From: Rhizobium sp. BT03
Lineage (GTDB): Bacteria > Pseudomonadota > Alphaproteobacteria > Rhizobiales > Rhizobiaceae
Direction of reading: 5' to 3'
Assembly (NCBI RefSeq): GCF_030053155.1
Contig: NZ_CP125640.1
Location: 744,001-808,000, forward strand
Length of the DNA: 64,000 nt
The notes under the pieces were generated by a model that was not told the DNA's origin, made no database searches, and saw only the letters and a program-made list of their open reading frames with translations. The translations under genes were made by a program, and so were the position numbers. Below are positions 1-9,941 of this stretch, piece by piece. Numbering within the stretch: position 1 is the first letter of the stretch; each line of letters starts with the position of its first letter.

Positions 1-749
1 CGCACCAGTTCCAGCGAGGCGGCAAAGGCGCTGGCGATCGCCGTGACGCGTTCCTCGGGCGTCGCGAGATAACGCAGCAGATAATGCTCCATCGCGGTCC
101 AGTCGCCGACCTCGCCGATCATCTGGGTCAGCAATTCGCGCGCATCGGTCAGCGACCAGACATTGCGTCTCTCGATCGTCACCTGGGTAACGGCATTGCG
201 CTGGCGCAGCGCCGCATAGGCGGTCAAAAGATCGTAGAGGCTTGCCGCATAGGCGGATTGCTGCCGGTCGGGAATATGCTCGGGCGCGCCGCGCACGAAG
301 ATGTCGCGGCCGAGGCGGTTGCGGTTGACGAGGCCCTCCGCCGCCTGGCGCATGGCTTCGAGGCGTTTCAGCCGGAAGGCGAGCGTTGCCGCCATCTCCT
401 CGCCCGAAGGGCCGTCATCCTTGATCTGCTGGGGTATCAGCAGCCGCGACTTGAGATAGGCAAGCCAGGCCGCCATGACGAGATAATCGGCGGCAAGCTC
501 GATGCGGATACGCCGGGCGCTCTCGACGAACTGCAGATACTGCTCGGCGAGCGCCAGCACCGAAATGCGCGACAGGTCGACCTTCTGGTTGCGGGCGAGA
601 TAAAGCAACAGGTCGAGCGGGCCTTCGAAGCCGGCGACGTCGATTACCAGCGCCGGCTCGTGGCTGGCGCGCTCGGCGCCGTTATCCTGCCACAGCTTAT
701 CCATCGGCGTTGCCGCCTGCGGACGCTCCGTGCCCTTGACCGTGCTCAC
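1..749 (-). CDS. scpA: Segregation and condensation protein A (C-terminus beyond window)
   Basis: ScpA is the kleisin subunit of the bacterial SMC-ScpAB condensin, which compacts and segregates the chromosome. Reading leftwards from a GTG at 749, the N-terminal part carries the family signature (FEGPLDLLLYLARNQKVD, then ADYLVMAAWLAYLKSRLLIP), followed by the variable middle and the start of the C-terminal winged-helix part. About 249 residues are present and the frame is still open at base 1, so the 3' end is missing. A second possible start is the ATG at about 704 (MDKLWQDNG). It follows nagZ by 18 bases on the same strand, the usual rhizobial order nagZ-scpA-scpB, so the genes are probably co-transcribed. 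Confidence 0.9.
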   Translation of the reverse strand, partial: MSTVKGTERPQAATPMDKLWQDNGAERASHEPALVIDVAGFEGPLDLLLYLARNQKVDLSRISVLALAEQYLQFVESARRIRIELAADYLVMAAWLAYLKSRLLIPQQIKDDGPSGEEMAATLAFRLKRLEAMRQAAEGLVNRNRLGRDIFVRGAPEHIPDRQQSAYAASLYDLLTAYAALRQRNAVTQVTIERRNVWSLTDARELLTQMIGEVGDWTAMEHYLLRYLATPEERVTAIASAFAASLELV

Positions 750-767
750 CACCCTGCTCCCCTGCGA

Positions 768-1781
768 TCACACCATCGCAAACATCGCCTCGAATTCCGC
801 CCGCAACTCCGCCTCGTCGGCGGCATCCGGCGCGGCAAAACCTGCTTCCACCGCTTTTGCCCGGGCAAGCGACGCGCCGCCGAGCGGCGGAACATTTGCC
901 ACGACATCCAGCATCTCGTCCATATGGCCATTGCAATGCAGCACGATATCGCATCCGCCTGCAATAATATTCGCCGCACGTTCGCCGATCGTGCCGGAAA
1001 GAGCATTCATCGAGCTGTCGTCGGAGAGCAGCAGACCGTTAAAGCCGATATGCTCGCGGATGATGCCGTCGGTCACCTTGCGCGAGGTCGTCGCGGGATT
1101 GTCCGGGTCGATGGCGGTGAAGACGACGTGACAGGTCATCGCCATCAACTCGTCCTTCATCGCGACAAAGGGCGGGAAATCGTGAGCCTCAAGCTCCTCG
1201 CGCAAGACGGTGACGACGGGCAGTTCCAGATGGGAATCGGCAAAGCCGCGGCCGTGACCGGGCATATGTTTGATGACCGGCAGCAGGCCGCCGGCCTTCA
1301 GCCCTTCGGCAGCCGCCCGGCCCATGGCGATAACGGTTTGGGGATCGCCGCCATAGGCGCGGTCGCCGATGACGTTGCTGCTGCCTTCGACCGGCACATC
1401 GAGCACCGGCAGGCAATCGACATCGATGCCGAGGCGTGAAAGGTCGAAGGCGTGCAGCCGCGACATCGCCCAGGCGGCGCGCAGGCCGAGCGCCGGGTCG
1501 CGGCGATAGAGATCGCCGAGCGCCTGGCCTGAGGGATAACGTGCGAGAACCGGCGGACGGATGCGCTGAACGCGGCCGCCCTCCTGGTCGATCAGCACCG
1601 GCGCATGCCAGCCGACGCTGTCGCGCAGTTCGGCGACAAGATCGGCGATCTGCCCTGCTTCGGAGATGTTGCGCCCGAAGAGGATGAAGCCCCAGGGCCG
1701 TTCGCCCCGATAGAAGGCCTTCTCTTCGGATGTGAGGGCAAGGCCGCTGCAGCCCAGGATCATCGCTTTTGATTCGGTCAT
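768..1781 (-). CDS. nagZ: Beta-N-acetylhexosaminidase, glycoside hydrolase family 3
   Basis: NagZ removes N-acetylglucosamine from anhydromuropeptides during cytoplasmic peptidoglycan recycling. The 337-aa protein has the GH3 hallmarks: IDQEGGRVQR at residues 64-73, the sugar-binding KHMPGHG at 171-177, and an SDD motif near residue 254 where the family nucleophile aspartate lies. No signal peptide is seen, as expected. The frame stays open upstream to 1838, but MTESKAMILG at 1781 is the natural family start. It lies just upstream of scpA and downstream of the SPOR-domain gene, all on the minus strand, as in other rhizobia. Confidence 0.93.
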   Translation of the reverse strand: MTESKAMILGCSGLALTSEEKAFYRGERPWGFILFGRNISEAGQIADLVAELRDSVGWHAPVLIDQEGGRVQRIRPPVLARYPSGQALGDLYRRDPALGLRAAWAMSRLHAFDLSRLGIDVDCLPVLDVPVEGSSNVIGDRAYGGDPQTVIAMGRAAAEGLKAGGLLPVIKHMPGHGRGFADSHLELPVVTVLREELEAHDFPPFVAMKDELMAMTCHVVFTAIDPDNPATTSRKVTDGIIREHIGFNGLLLSDDSSMNALSGTIGERAANIIAGGCDIVLHCNGHMDEMLDVVANVPPLGGASLARAKAVEAGFAAPDAADEAELRAEFEAMFAMV

Positions 1782-1891
1782 GTGAGAATCATAGACCGCG
1801 GCCCGCCAAATGCGAGCAAGCTCGGGCGCGATGCACAAAAAAGAACGGCGGACCGAACCGGCCCGCCGCCCTTTAAATCAAGGATGCGATA

Positions 1892-4800
1892 TTACCTGGA
1901 GATCAGGCAGCTTCCGCCCGCCGCGCGATACTGTTCGCAAAGCGCTGCGGCCTCGTCCTTGGAACCGGCCGGAATGCGGACGCGGTAGAACGTGCCCTTG
2001 CCGGCGACATCGGCCCTGCGGATCTCATGAGCGCGACCACCAAGCACGCCGGCGAATTTCTTCGACAGGCTGGCATAGGATTTGTTCGCCTCGTCTTCGG
2101 ACGGCAGCGAGGCGATCTGGATACCGTAGCCGCCGGCGGAGGCGGCCTGCTGCTGCGGCTTGGCGGCGGCAGGTGCTGCGGCCGCAACTTCCGCCGTCTT
2201 CGGCTGCTGGGCGGCCGGGCGGACATTGCCCTTCTCGGTCACGGTACCGACGACATTGACCGGCTGGTCGGCCGGACGAGCGATCGGAACCGGAGCGGTA
2301 TCGCCGACCGCCGTGGTCTTGACCGGGCGCACCGGCGCATCGACCGGGGCGGGATTTGCCGCCTGCGCATCGGCGTCGGCTGCAACCGGCGGCTTTGCCG
2401 GCGCGGTTTCCACCGGCGCCGCGGAGCGGGCATCGGCGGAGGCAACCTCGGCATTTGCAGGGAAGCTTGCGGCCGTTCCGGCGACCGGCGGCACCGGTGA
2501 AGCCGATTGCGCCGACGGGGCTGTCAACGCCGGCATCGGCTGAGCGGCTTGTGTCGCCTGGGCAGACTGCGTCGCCGGGACGGACGGTGTCGCCTGGGCA
2601 GCAGGCTGATCGCCGGGCGCTGTTTCCTCGCGGGCGACCAGGGTGCCGTCAGGCTTGACGATCATCGTGCGAACCTTGCGCGGCGAAACCGAAGGCGTCT
2701 TGTCGGCATCACCCGCGGACGCGTTGTCTGTATTGTCCTGGTTCGGCAGCAGACGCGGATCCTCAGTCTCACCGACCGCGGTCGGCGTGACCTGATCACC
2801 GGCATTGGCGTTCTCGTCGTCATCAGGCAGCGCTTCCGGTGTCAGCGTGCGCTGGACGACATCGACCGGCGCCTCGTCGGAAGAAACCAGCGCCTTCTGC
2901 TTCGGCTCCTCGGCAGAACCGGCAACGCGATCGTAGACGGCCTTGTCCTGGTTCGGCACGGTCTTGCCGCCGGGATTTTCCGGAACGACCTTGATCGGTT
3001 CCTTGTCGGCAGTGATCACGCGCGGCTCGCCGGATGCGACAATGCCGAGCCCCTCGCCGTTCCAGACGGAGGAATAGACACCATAACCGACGCCGGCGAA
3101 GACCACGAGCACGACGGCACCGGCAAGGAGCCGGCGCATCGACCGGGCACGGCTGAAATCGGCCGCCTGGCTTGCAGATTCGATACGGACCTCGGAGGTC
3201 TCGCGGCGCTCGACCGGCTCGCGCACGCTGCGGCGGAAATCCTCCTCCAGCGCCCGTTCGAAATCATCAAGGCCGTCGGCGATGGTTGGTTTGACCGGCT
3301 TTGCTGCGGCGGCAGCCGTATCGCGAACCGGGGCCGGCGTTTCCCGCGGCTTGGCCGGCTCGAAGAAGCTGGCGATCTCGGCGTCGAGATCGAAATCGAA
3401 ATCCTGCGTTTTTGCCACCGGCGCGGGCTGCTCGACCGGCGGCAGCGCCGGCACATGCATGTCCTCGACTGTCTCGGGACGATCCTCCGGATCGGAGATC
3501 ATCGCCGGATCAAACGGCAGATCCTCGGTCGAGTCGGAAACAGCTCCCCAGTTGAACGCCGGAGCCGGAGCCGGAGTTGAAGCCTGCGGCTCAACGGAGG
3601 CCGGAGCAGGCCGTGCAGCGGTGGAAGCCGCCTGCTGGAAAGCCGGAGTTTGCGGCTCAGGCGCAAATTGGGGGGGCGCAAATTCCGGGGCAGACCGAGG
3701 AGAGACGGCAGCGGCCTGCTGGGGAGCACGGACCGGCGGCTCCGGCTGCGGCGCGGGCTCGGCCGTCGCCAGCTCGGGCTGTTCGGAGAAATCGAGATCG
3801 GAGAGTTCCAGCTCGATGCCGGCAAGATCGAGCTCGAAATCATGGCCGGCGAAGGGGTCGTCGGCCTCAGGCACAGGCTGCGGCGCCCGCGAATACGCCA
3901 TTGCGGCGGGCTGGGGTGCAATGACCTCGGCAGGCTGCGGCGCGGCCGGCCTTGCGGCCTCGGCGGCGTAGACAGGCGCCGGCTCGACCGGAGAAGACCG
4001 AACGGTGGCTGCGGCGACCGGGGCAGGCGCGATCACCTGCGACTGAACAAATGCGGCAGCCATAGGCTCGACGATAAGGGGCGCGACAGCAAGGGGCGCT
4101 GCAGCAACAGGTGCTGCTTCGATCGCTGCGGCCTGCGGCGAAACGGGCGCCGAATTGGGGCGCTGCGGTACCGGATAACGCGAAACGTCGGCGAGCAGAT
4201 CGTCAAGATCGAAAGTGCCGGCAGCGTGCGGAACTTCGGGCACGACCTCGGTCAGCGCCGCATCGGCCTGGATCTCGCCTTCGACGGCGGCGGCAAGGAG
4301 ATCGAAACCGGCGTCGGACCCGAAATCTTCAAGCTCGCCTTCGATTTCGACGAAATCCTCGGCCTCGGCAACCTCTTCCGACGCGATCGCCTCGTCATGG
4401 CGATCGAGCTCGGCGGGGAAACCAAGCGACGGAGACGCGGATTCGAACTCCTCGGACGGCTCGACAGCGACGACGGGGGCCAACTGTTCGACGACCGGGG
4501 CAGGCGCCTCGATTGCGGGCTGCGTCTCCGCAGCGGCAAGCTCGGCGGACGCAGCTTCAGCCACCGGCTCTGCGGCCGCTTCGACCACAGGCACTTCGGC
4601 AGCGGGCTCCGACGGAATCACCGGCTCCTCGCGTTTGGCGGCGTGGAAATTGGCAAGCGGCAGCCTGATGCTGGCGGCCGACCACTGCGGCGCCTTGGCA
4701 GGCTGCGGCAGCGAAGAAACCGGAGCAGCACCGATCGACAGCTCGAGCTCTTCGATCAGGTCGCGCGCACCGCCGAGGGCCGATTGCACCTGCGTCCCGG

Positions 4801-5128
4801 AAGCGGGCTCAGGAACCTCAGCCCTCTCGACAACGGGAGACGCATCGAGAACGGGCTCGATATAATCTTCAGGCGCGTCGTCATCGGAGATCGGCTCGGC
4901 TGGCCGATCGAGCTCTGCGAGCGGACGGGGCGAATCGTAGCGGTCGAACTCGCGCCCAAGCTCATCTTCGAGATCGAGGGCAGGCTCGCGCCGCGCGGCC
5001 TCGTTCACCGTATTTGCTGCAACACGCGGCTCGAAGCCGACGATACGGGCAAGTTCGGCCAACGGATCGTCGTCGGCAAACAGATCGTCTTTTCCGCGCG
5101 TATCATACGCAAGTTGTTTATCAGCCAT
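1892..5128 (-). CDS. SPOR-domain membrane protein with long disordered cytoplasmic region
   Basis: A 1078-aa protein starting MADKQLAYDT. Residues 1 to about 655 are acidic and rich in Ala, Pro and Glu with no recognisable fold. A single membrane segment (LLAGAVVLVVFAGVGYGVY, about 661-685) is followed by another low-complexity stretch to about 990. A C-terminal SPOR domain (GYGIQIASLPSEDEANKSYA onward to the end) follows; SPOR domains bind denuded septal peptidoglycan. The topology is type II: cytoplasmic N-terminus, periplasmic C-terminus. The position between argS and nagZ is conserved in rhizobia. The start was set at 5128; the longer frame to 5230 runs back into the end of argS. The role in cell division or wall remodelling is inferred from the domain only. 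Confidence 0.85.
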   Translation of the reverse strand: MADKQLAYDTRGKDDLFADDDPLAELARIVGFEPRVAANTVNEAARREPALDLEDELGREFDRYDSPRPLAELDRPAEPISDDDAPEDYIEPVLDASPVVERAEVPEPASGTQVQSALGGARDLIEELELSIGAAPVSSLPQPAKAPQWSAASIRLPLANFHAAKREEPVIPSEPAAEVPVVEAAAEPVAEAASAELAAAETQPAIEAPAPVVEQLAPVVAVEPSEEFESASPSLGFPAELDRHDEAIASEEVAEAEDFVEIEGELEDFGSDAGFDLLAAAVEGEIQADAALTEVVPEVPHAAGTFDLDDLLADVSRYPVPQRPNSAPVSPQAAAIEAAPVAAAPLAVAPLIVEPMAAAFVQSQVIAPAPVAAATVRSSPVEPAPVYAAEAARPAAPQPAEVIAPQPAAMAYSRAPQPVPEADDPFAGHDFELDLAGIELELSDLDFSEQPELATAEPAPQPEPPVRAPQQAAAVSPRSAPEFAPPQFAPEPQTPAFQQAASTAARPAPASVEPQASTPAPAPAFNWGAVSDSTEDLPFDPAMISDPEDRPETVEDMHVPALPPVEQPAPVAKTQDFDFDLDAEIASFFEPAKPRETPAPVRDTAAAAAKPVKPTIADGLDDFERALEEDFRRSVREPVERRETSEVRIESASQAADFSRARSMRRLLAGAVVLVVFAGVGYGVYSSVWNGEGLGIVASGEPRVITADKEPIKVVPENPGGKTVPNQDKAVYDRVAGSAEEPKQKALVSSDEAPVDVVQRTLTPEALPDDDENANAGDQVTPTAVGETEDPRLLPNQDNTDNASAGDADKTPSVSPRKVRTMIVKPDGTLVAREETAPGDQPAAQATPSVPATQSAQATQAAQPMPALTAPSAQSASPVPPVAGTAASFPANAEVASADARSAAPVETAPAKPPVAADADAQAANPAPVDAPVRPVKTTAVGDTAPVPIARPADQPVNVVGTVTEKGNVRPAAQQPKTAEVAAAAPAAAKPQQQAASAGGYGIQIASLPSEDEANKSYASLSKKFAGVLGGRAHEIRRADVAGKGTFYRVRIPAGSKDEAAALCEQYRAAGGSCLISR

Positions 5129-5189
5129 GCCTATCCCACTCGCAAACGCCAACTCTGAAATGCCAGCGCATTGTGGGGAAATGGTGACG

Positions 5190-6947
5190 TTATCGCATTT
5201 CGTCCGGTGCGGCAGTGCCTGTAATGGCAAGTCCCGACTTCAAAACCGACGCGACGGCGTACACCAGCCCAAGTCTGGCAATAGTTGATTCTCGGTTTTT
5301 ATCATTAACAAATCGTAATTCCGGCTGATCTTTACCTTTGTTCCAGTGCGCGTGGAAAGAACTTGCGAGGTCGTAGAGGTAAAAAGCGACCCGATGCGGC
5401 TCCTGCGACTGGGCTGCCGCCTCAACGATCCGCGGGAATTCGGCGAGCTTGGCGACGAGCTGCAATTCGGCTGGATCGCTAATGCCTGCAATGGTTTGCG
5501 CCAGTTGGGCGGGCGAAACATCCAGGTCGCCGAAAGCCTCCCTCGCCTGCCGGAAGACCGACATGCAGCGGGCATGCGCGTACTGCACGTAAAAAACCGG
5601 ATTATCTTTCGACTGTTCCGTCACTTTGGCGAAATCGAAGTCGAGCGGCTCGGAATTCTTGCGGTAAAGCATCATGAACCGGACCGAATCACGGCCGACT
5701 TCCTCGACGACGTCCCGAAGCGTGACGAAGTCGCCCGAGCGTTTCGACATCTTCACCGGCTCGCCGTTGCGATAGAGCTTGACGAGCTGGCAGAGCAGCA
5801 CCGTCAGCTTTGCCTTACCGTCCGAAACGCCGCGTGCAACCGCCTCCAGGCGCTTGACGTAGCCGCCGTGGTCGGCGCCGAGCACATAGATCATCTCGTC
5901 GAAACCGCGATCGAACTTGTTCTTGAAGTAGGCGACGTCGGCGGCGAAATAGGTATAGGAACCGTCCGACTTGATCAGCGGCCGGTCCATATCGTCGCCC
6001 ACTTCGGTCGAGCGGAACAGCGTCTGTTCGCGATCCTCCCAATCCTCGGGCAGCTGGCCCTTCGGCGGCGGCAGCGTGCCCTTGTAGACATAGCCTTTGA
6101 AGGTCAGGTCGTTGATCGCCGTGCGGATCGCAGCCGCGCCATTGGCATGCAGGGTGCGCTCGGAAAAGAAGATATCGTGATGGACGTTCAGCGAAGCCAG
6201 GTCCTCGCGGATCATCACCATCATCGCATCGATGGTGCGATCCTTGACGATCGGCATCCATTGGTCTTCCGGCATGTTGTGCAGCCGCACGCCGTAATCG
6301 GCTGCAAGCGACTGTCCCACAGGCACGAGATAGTCGCCCGGATAGAGACCCGAGGGAATTTCGCCGATCTTTTCGCCGAGCGCCTCGCGATAGCGCAGGA
6401 AGACGGACCGGGCGAGCACGTCGATCTGCGAACCGGCATCGTTGATGTAATATTCCTTCTCGACGCCGTAGCCGGCAAAGGCGAGCAGGTTGGCGAGCGC
6501 GTCGCCGACGACGGCGCCGCGGCAATGGCCGACATGCATCGGCCCGGTCGGATTGGCCGAGACATATTCGACGTTGACCTTCCGGCCCTCACCCAGCGTC
6601 GAGCGTCCGTAATCGGTGCCGGCGCCGATCATCGCGGCGAGCAGCCGCTGCCAGTAGCCGACGGCAAGACGGATGTTGATGAAACCGGGACCGGCGACCG
6701 AGACATCGGCGACGTCGGCGTCCTCCCTGAGCTTGGCGATGATGATGTCGGCCAGCGCGCGCGGATTGGTTCCGAGCGGTTTTGCCAGCACCATCGCGGC
6801 ATTGGTCGCAACGTCGCCGTGGCTCGCGTCACGCGGCGGCTCGACGGCAATGCGGCCGAAATCGAGCTCGGATCGCTTTTCCCTGACCAGATCGATCTGT
6901 TCAAGGGCGGTTTTGATCCTGGCTTCGAAGTCGGTAAAAAGGTTCAT
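5190..6947 (-). CDS. argS: Arginyl-tRNA synthetase
   Basis: Class I aminoacyl-tRNA synthetase charging tRNA-Arg. The 585-aa product begins [15 protein letters not shown]. It has the HIGH-type signature HVGH inside [15 protein letters not shown], a KMSKR signature ([12 protein letters not shown]), and the DALR anticodon-binding domain at the C-terminus. The frame extends 39 codons upstream to 7064, but homologous sequence begins at 6947. It lies between dgt (64 bases upstream) and the SPOR gene on the same strand. Confidence 0.96.
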   Translation of the reverse strand: MNLFTDFEARIKTALEQIDLVREKRSELDFGRIAVEPPRDASHGDVATNAAMVLAKPLGTNPRALADIIIAKLREDADVADVSVAGPGFINIRLAVGYWQRLLAAMIGAGTDYGRSTLGEGRKVNVEYVSANPTGPMHVGHCRGAVVGDALANLLAFAGYGVEKEYYINDAGSQIDVLARSVFLRYREALGEKIGEIPSGLYPGDYLVPVGQSLAADYGVRLHNMPEDQWMPIVKDRTIDAMMVMIREDLASLNVHHDIFFSERTLHANGAAAIRTAINDLTFKGYVYKGTLPPPKGQLPEDWEDREQTLFRSTEVGDDMDRPLIKSDGSYTYFAADVAYFKNKFDRGFDEMIYVLGADHGGYVKRLEAVARGVSDGKAKLTVLLCQLVKLYRNGEPVKMSKRSGDFVTLRDVVEEVGRDSVRFMMLYRKNSEPLDFDFAKVTEQSKDNPVFYVQYAHARCMSVFRQAREAFGDLDVSPAQLAQTIAGISDPAELQLVAKLAEFPRIVEAAAQSQEPHRVAFYLYDLASSFHAHWNKGKDQPELRFVNDKNRESTIARLGLVYAVASVLKSGLAITGTAAPDEMR

Positions 6948-7011
6948 CGCACTCTTCCATGCATAGGCTGTGCCAATGGCGCAAATCGGCCCTTGGCGGG
7001 GCGACCGCTGC

Positions 7012-8229
7012 CTATCGCAAATCCGGAGTGTGGTCAAACAATCGCCTGTGGGCGCTGATCGCATAGGTGTCGGTCATGCCCGCCAGATAATCGCCGACAT
7101 GACGGGCTTTCGGCGCATCGGCGAGGCCGGCGATATGATCGACCCAGTAATGGCTCTGCATCTCCTTGGGATTGGCCATGTAGGCGGCAAAGAGATCGGT
7201 GACGATCTTTGCCGCACCGGCGCGGATGCGCATGATATCGGGATTGCGGTAGATGCGCTTGAACAGCATCGCCTTGATCTGCCTGTCGGTTTCGGCCATG
7301 CGATCGGAGAAGGTGGCGATAACCCGGTCGGCGGCGCGGATGTCGGCAGCACTTTCGGGGCGCAGCAGGGAAAGGCGCTCCTGCGCGACGGCAATCACGT
7401 CCTCGACCATGCGGGTGATCTGCCGCCGCATGATCTCATGGGTGAAGCGGCTCGGCTCCAGATGCGGATAGCGCGCCCTCACCTCGGCCATCAGCCCGGC
7501 CAGGAACGGGATTTCCTCCAGCATATCGAAGGTCAGGTAGCCGGAGCGCAGGCCGTCGTCGATATCGTGGGTGTTATAGGCGATGTCGTCGGCGATCGCC
7601 GCGACCTGGGCCTCGAGGCTGGCATAGGTTGCCAGTTCGAGATCGTGCAGCTCGCAATAATCGAGGATCGGCTGCGGAACGGGGCCACGCGTGCCCACGC
7701 CATCCGGCGTCAGCAGCGGGCCATTGTGCTTGACCAGGCCTTCGAGGCTTTCCCATGTCAGGTTGATGCCGTCGAATTCGGCATAGCGTCGCTCCAGCTT
7801 GGTCACGATGCGCAGCGATTGGGCATTGTGGTCGAAGCCGCCATAGGGCAGCAACACCTCGTGCAGGGCGTCCTCGCCGGTGTGCCCGAACGGCGTGTGG
7901 CCGAAATCATGCACCAGCGCCACGCCCTCGGCCAGATCCTCGTCAAGCTTCAGGGCGCGGGCGAGCGCGCGGGCGATCTGCGCCACCTCGATCGTATGCG
8001 TCAGCCGGGTGCGATAATGATCGCCGTCCTGGGCGATGAAGACCTGGGTCTTGTGCTTCAGCCGGCGGAAGGCGGTGGTATGGACGATGCGGTCGCGGTC
8101 GCGCTGGAAATCGGAGCGCGTCGGACTTCCATCCTCCTGGTAGAGCCGCCCGCGGCTCGTCCAGGGGTCTGCCGCATAGACCGCCCTTTCACTGCTGCCG
8201 AAACCTAAAGCACGCGTATCGATCGTCAT
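7012..8229 (-). CDS. dgt: Deoxyguanosinetriphosphate triphosphohydrolase-like protein
   Basis: HD-superfamily dNTPase of 405 aa, predicted to hydrolyse dNTPs to nucleoside and triphosphate and so tune dNTP pools. The metal site is visible as His78 (TRLTHTIEV), His107-Asp108 ([12 protein letters not shown]) and a downstream Asp in the [13 protein letters not shown] stretch. The start [10 protein letters not shown] is preceded by GGTGAAG. It is the first gene of the leftward housekeeping run (dgt-argS-SPOR-nagZ-scpA) and diverges from erpA across about 220 bases. Exact nucleotide specificity cannot be read from sequence. Confidence 0.92.
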   Translation of the reverse strand: MTIDTRALGFGSSERAVYAADPWTSRGRLYQEDGSPTRSDFQRDRDRIVHTTAFRRLKHKTQVFIAQDGDHYRTRLTHTIEVAQIARALARALKLDEDLAEGVALVHDFGHTPFGHTGEDALHEVLLPYGGFDHNAQSLRIVTKLERRYAEFDGINLTWESLEGLVKHNGPLLTPDGVGTRGPVPQPILDYCELHDLELATYASLEAQVAAIADDIAYNTHDIDDGLRSGYLTFDMLEEIPFLAGLMAEVRARYPHLEPSRFTHEIMRRQITRMVEDVIAVAQERLSLLRPESAADIRAADRVIATFSDRMAETDRQIKAMLFKRIYRNPDIMRIRAGAAKIVTDLFAAYMANPKEMQSHYWVDHIAGLADAPKARHVGDYLAGMTDTYAISAHRRLFDHTPDLR

Positions 8230-8392
8230 TCTTCACCGTCATCCTGCATGTTGCCGCATCTGCCCATTGACGCCGCTTTGCGCTCTTCATACCTATAGCC
8301 CGAAGAAACGGCAAAGAGGCGCTTTCTCAACCACCTCGGCGCATCATGGCCTTTTTCCGAAGATCATGATAAGTTTGTTTGATATCAGGTAT

Positions 8393-8404
8393 TTGAACAT
8401 TCAA
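8393..8404. promoter_or_regulatory. Small inverted repeat upstream of erpA
   Basis: TTGAA-CA-TTCAA, a 5-bp inverted repeat with a 2-base spacer in the dgt/erpA divergent gap, 48 bases before the erpA start. It could be an operator, but it does not match a regulator motif I can name with confidence. Confidence 0.25.
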
Positions 8405-8451
8405 GTGCCAAAACCCATTCTCTCCGGATCTTGACCCCGGCAGGAGGAAAC

Positions 8452-8784
8452 ATGACGGATACGAGTGTAACCCTTTCAGATGCCGCCGCAAAGCGTATCG
8501 CTGCGATCGTCGGCGCCGAGGCCGGCAAGAGCGCGTTGCGCGTCTCCGTCGAAGGCGGCGGCTGTTCCGGCTTTTCCTACAAGTTCGATCTTGCCGACAG
8601 CGCCGGCGACGATGACGTCGTCGTCGAGAAGAACGATGCCAAGGTGCTGATCGACAGCCTGTCGCTCGTCTACATGGCGGGTTCGGAGATCGACTTCGTC
8701 GACAATCTGCTCGGTCAATCCTTCCAGATCAAGAACCCGAACGCAGTGGCAAGCTGCGGCTGCGGCACCAGCTTCTCGATCTGA
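8452..8784 (+). CDS. erpA: A-type iron-sulfur cluster carrier/insertion protein
   Basis: A 110-aa HesB/IscA-type carrier that receives Fe-S clusters and delivers them to apoproteins. The three ligand cysteines are all present: Cys38 (GGGCSGFSY) and Cys102/Cys104 (SCGCGTSFSI at the very C-terminus). AGGAGGAAAC directly precedes the ATG at 8452, which decides this start over the upstream in-frame ATG at 8431. It stands alone, divergent from dgt. ErpA fits better than IscA because no isc/suf genes are nearby, but the paralogues are hard to separate by eye. Confidence 0.9.
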   Translation: MTDTSVTLSDAAAKRIAAIVGAEAGKSALRVSVEGGGCSGFSYKFDLADSAGDDDVVVEKNDAKVLIDSLSLVYMAGSEIDFVDNLLGQSFQIKNPNAVASCGCGTSFSI

Positions 8785-8885
8785 ATATCCAGACGCATCG
8801 TACTGTCCCAAAGAACTGGCCGAAGAAGTGCCTCCGGCCGGTTTATCGTCTTGTCCTGCAGTGAAAGACCACGATAAAAGAAGCG

Positions 8886-8992
8886 CACTAAAGCGCACCA
8901 TTGAGGCTGATTCACGCTGCGCGCTTTAGCTCTTTGTGTTTATGCATGTCGTTGTCCCGGAACCGCTGCACACTTCCGGGCGACATGCATCA
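8886..8992. repeat. Dispersed palindromic intergenic element, copy 1
   Basis: About 107 bases immediately 5' of xthA. It contains GCGCTTTAGCTCTTTGTGTT, then outer arms ATGCATGTCG / CGACATGCAT enclosing inner arms CCGGAA / TTCCGG. The same unit recurs at 9813-9941 and 36081-36187. The architecture is like the rhizobial intergenic palindromic mosaic repeats. The xthA start lies only about 20 bases beyond it, so its 5' UTR must derive partly from the element. Confidence 0.75.
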
Positions 8993-9011
8993 TGCGAAAC
9001 AGGACAGAGCC

Positions 9012-9803
9012 ATGAAGATCGCGACCTGGAACATCAACGGCGTCAAGGCGCGCATCGACAACCTCACGCAATGGCTCAAGGATTCCGATCCGGATATCGT
9101 CTGCCTGCAGGAAATCAAGACGGTCGACGAAGGGTTTCCCAGGCTGGAGATCGAAGCGCTCGGCTATCATGTCGAGACGCACGGCCAAAAGGGCTTCAAC
9201 GGCGTGGCGATCCTCTCCAAGAGTTCGCCTTCCGAAGTGAACCGCGGCCTGCCCGGCGATCCGCTGGACGAACAGTCGCGTTTCCTCGAAGCCGTGTTCA
9301 CACTGCCCGACACACGCATCCTGCGCGTCTGCTGCATCTACCTGCCGAACGGCAATCCTGTCGACACGGAGAAATATCCCTACAAGCTCGCCTGGATGGA
9401 GCGCCTGCTGACATTCGCCGCCGAGCGGCTGGCCTATGAGGAGATGCTGGTGCTTGCCGGCGATTACAATGTCATCCCGGAACCGCACGACTGCTTCGAT
9501 CCCAAGGTCTGGGAAAGCGATGCGCTGTTTCTGCCGCAGACGCGGGAGGCGTTCCGCCGGCTCGAAAATCTCGGGCTGACGGATGCGGTGCGCGCGACGA
9601 CGGATGCGACGCAGTACTATTCCTTCTGGGATTATCAGGCAGGCGCCTGGCCGAAGAACAACGGCATCCGCATCGATCATCTGCTGCTGTCGCCTGAAGC
9701 CGCCGATCGGATGACGTCGGCTGCGATCGAAAAACATGTGCGGGCCTGGGAAAAGCCGTCCGACCACGTGCCTGTGATCGCCTATTTCGATTTCGCGGCC
9801 TGA
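9012..9803 (+). CDS. xthA: Exodeoxyribonuclease III
   Basis: AP endonuclease / 3'-5' exonuclease of the EEP superfamily, acting in base-excision repair. The 263-aa protein starts MKIATWNINGVKARI. It has the metal-binding glutamate in VCLQEIKT, the catalytic GDYNVIPEPHD segment and the terminal SDHVPVIAYF, where the family Asp-His pair lies. The frame is open upstream to 8901 through the repeat element, but conserved sequence begins at 9012. The gene is flanked on both sides by copies of the same intergenic repeat. Confidence 0.95.
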   Translation: MKIATWNINGVKARIDNLTQWLKDSDPDIVCLQEIKTVDEGFPRLEIEALGYHVETHGQKGFNGVAILSKSSPSEVNRGLPGDPLDEQSRFLEAVFTLPDTRILRVCCIYLPNGNPVDTEKYPYKLAWMERLLTFAAERLAYEEMLVLAGDYNVIPEPHDCFDPKVWESDALFLPQTREAFRRLENLGLTDAVRATTDATQYYSFWDYQAGAWPKNNGIRIDHLLLSPEAADRMTSAAIEKHVRAWEKPSDHVPVIAYFDFAA

Positions 9804-9812
9804 GGTTCTGCC

Positions 9813-9941
9813 TTAAAGCGCGTCGCGATCTTTCAGATTCGCTCCTCGCGCTTTAACTCCTTGTTTGCGCATGTCGTTGCGGCAAAAGCGCTTCGCGCTT
9901 TGCCTGGGAAAACCGCTGCGCACTTTTGCGCGACATGCTTA
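9813..9941. repeat. Dispersed palindromic intergenic element, copy 2
   Basis: Lies in the convergent gap between xthA and exoR and overlaps the exoR stop codon by a few bases. It shares AAAGCGCGTCGC, CGCGCTTTAACTCCTTGTTT, GCATGTCGTTG and the closing GCGCGACATGC with copies 1 and 3. The inner palindrome differs (AAAAGCGC ... GCGCTTT in place of CCGGAA/TTCCGG) and is longer. Confidence 0.65.

Noticed and set aside
3650..5158. 502-aa plus-strand frame opposite the SPOR-domain gene
   Set aside because: Antisense shadow of a long high-GC gene; Arg/Gly-rich with no domain. The minus-strand gene has a membrane helix and SPOR domain.
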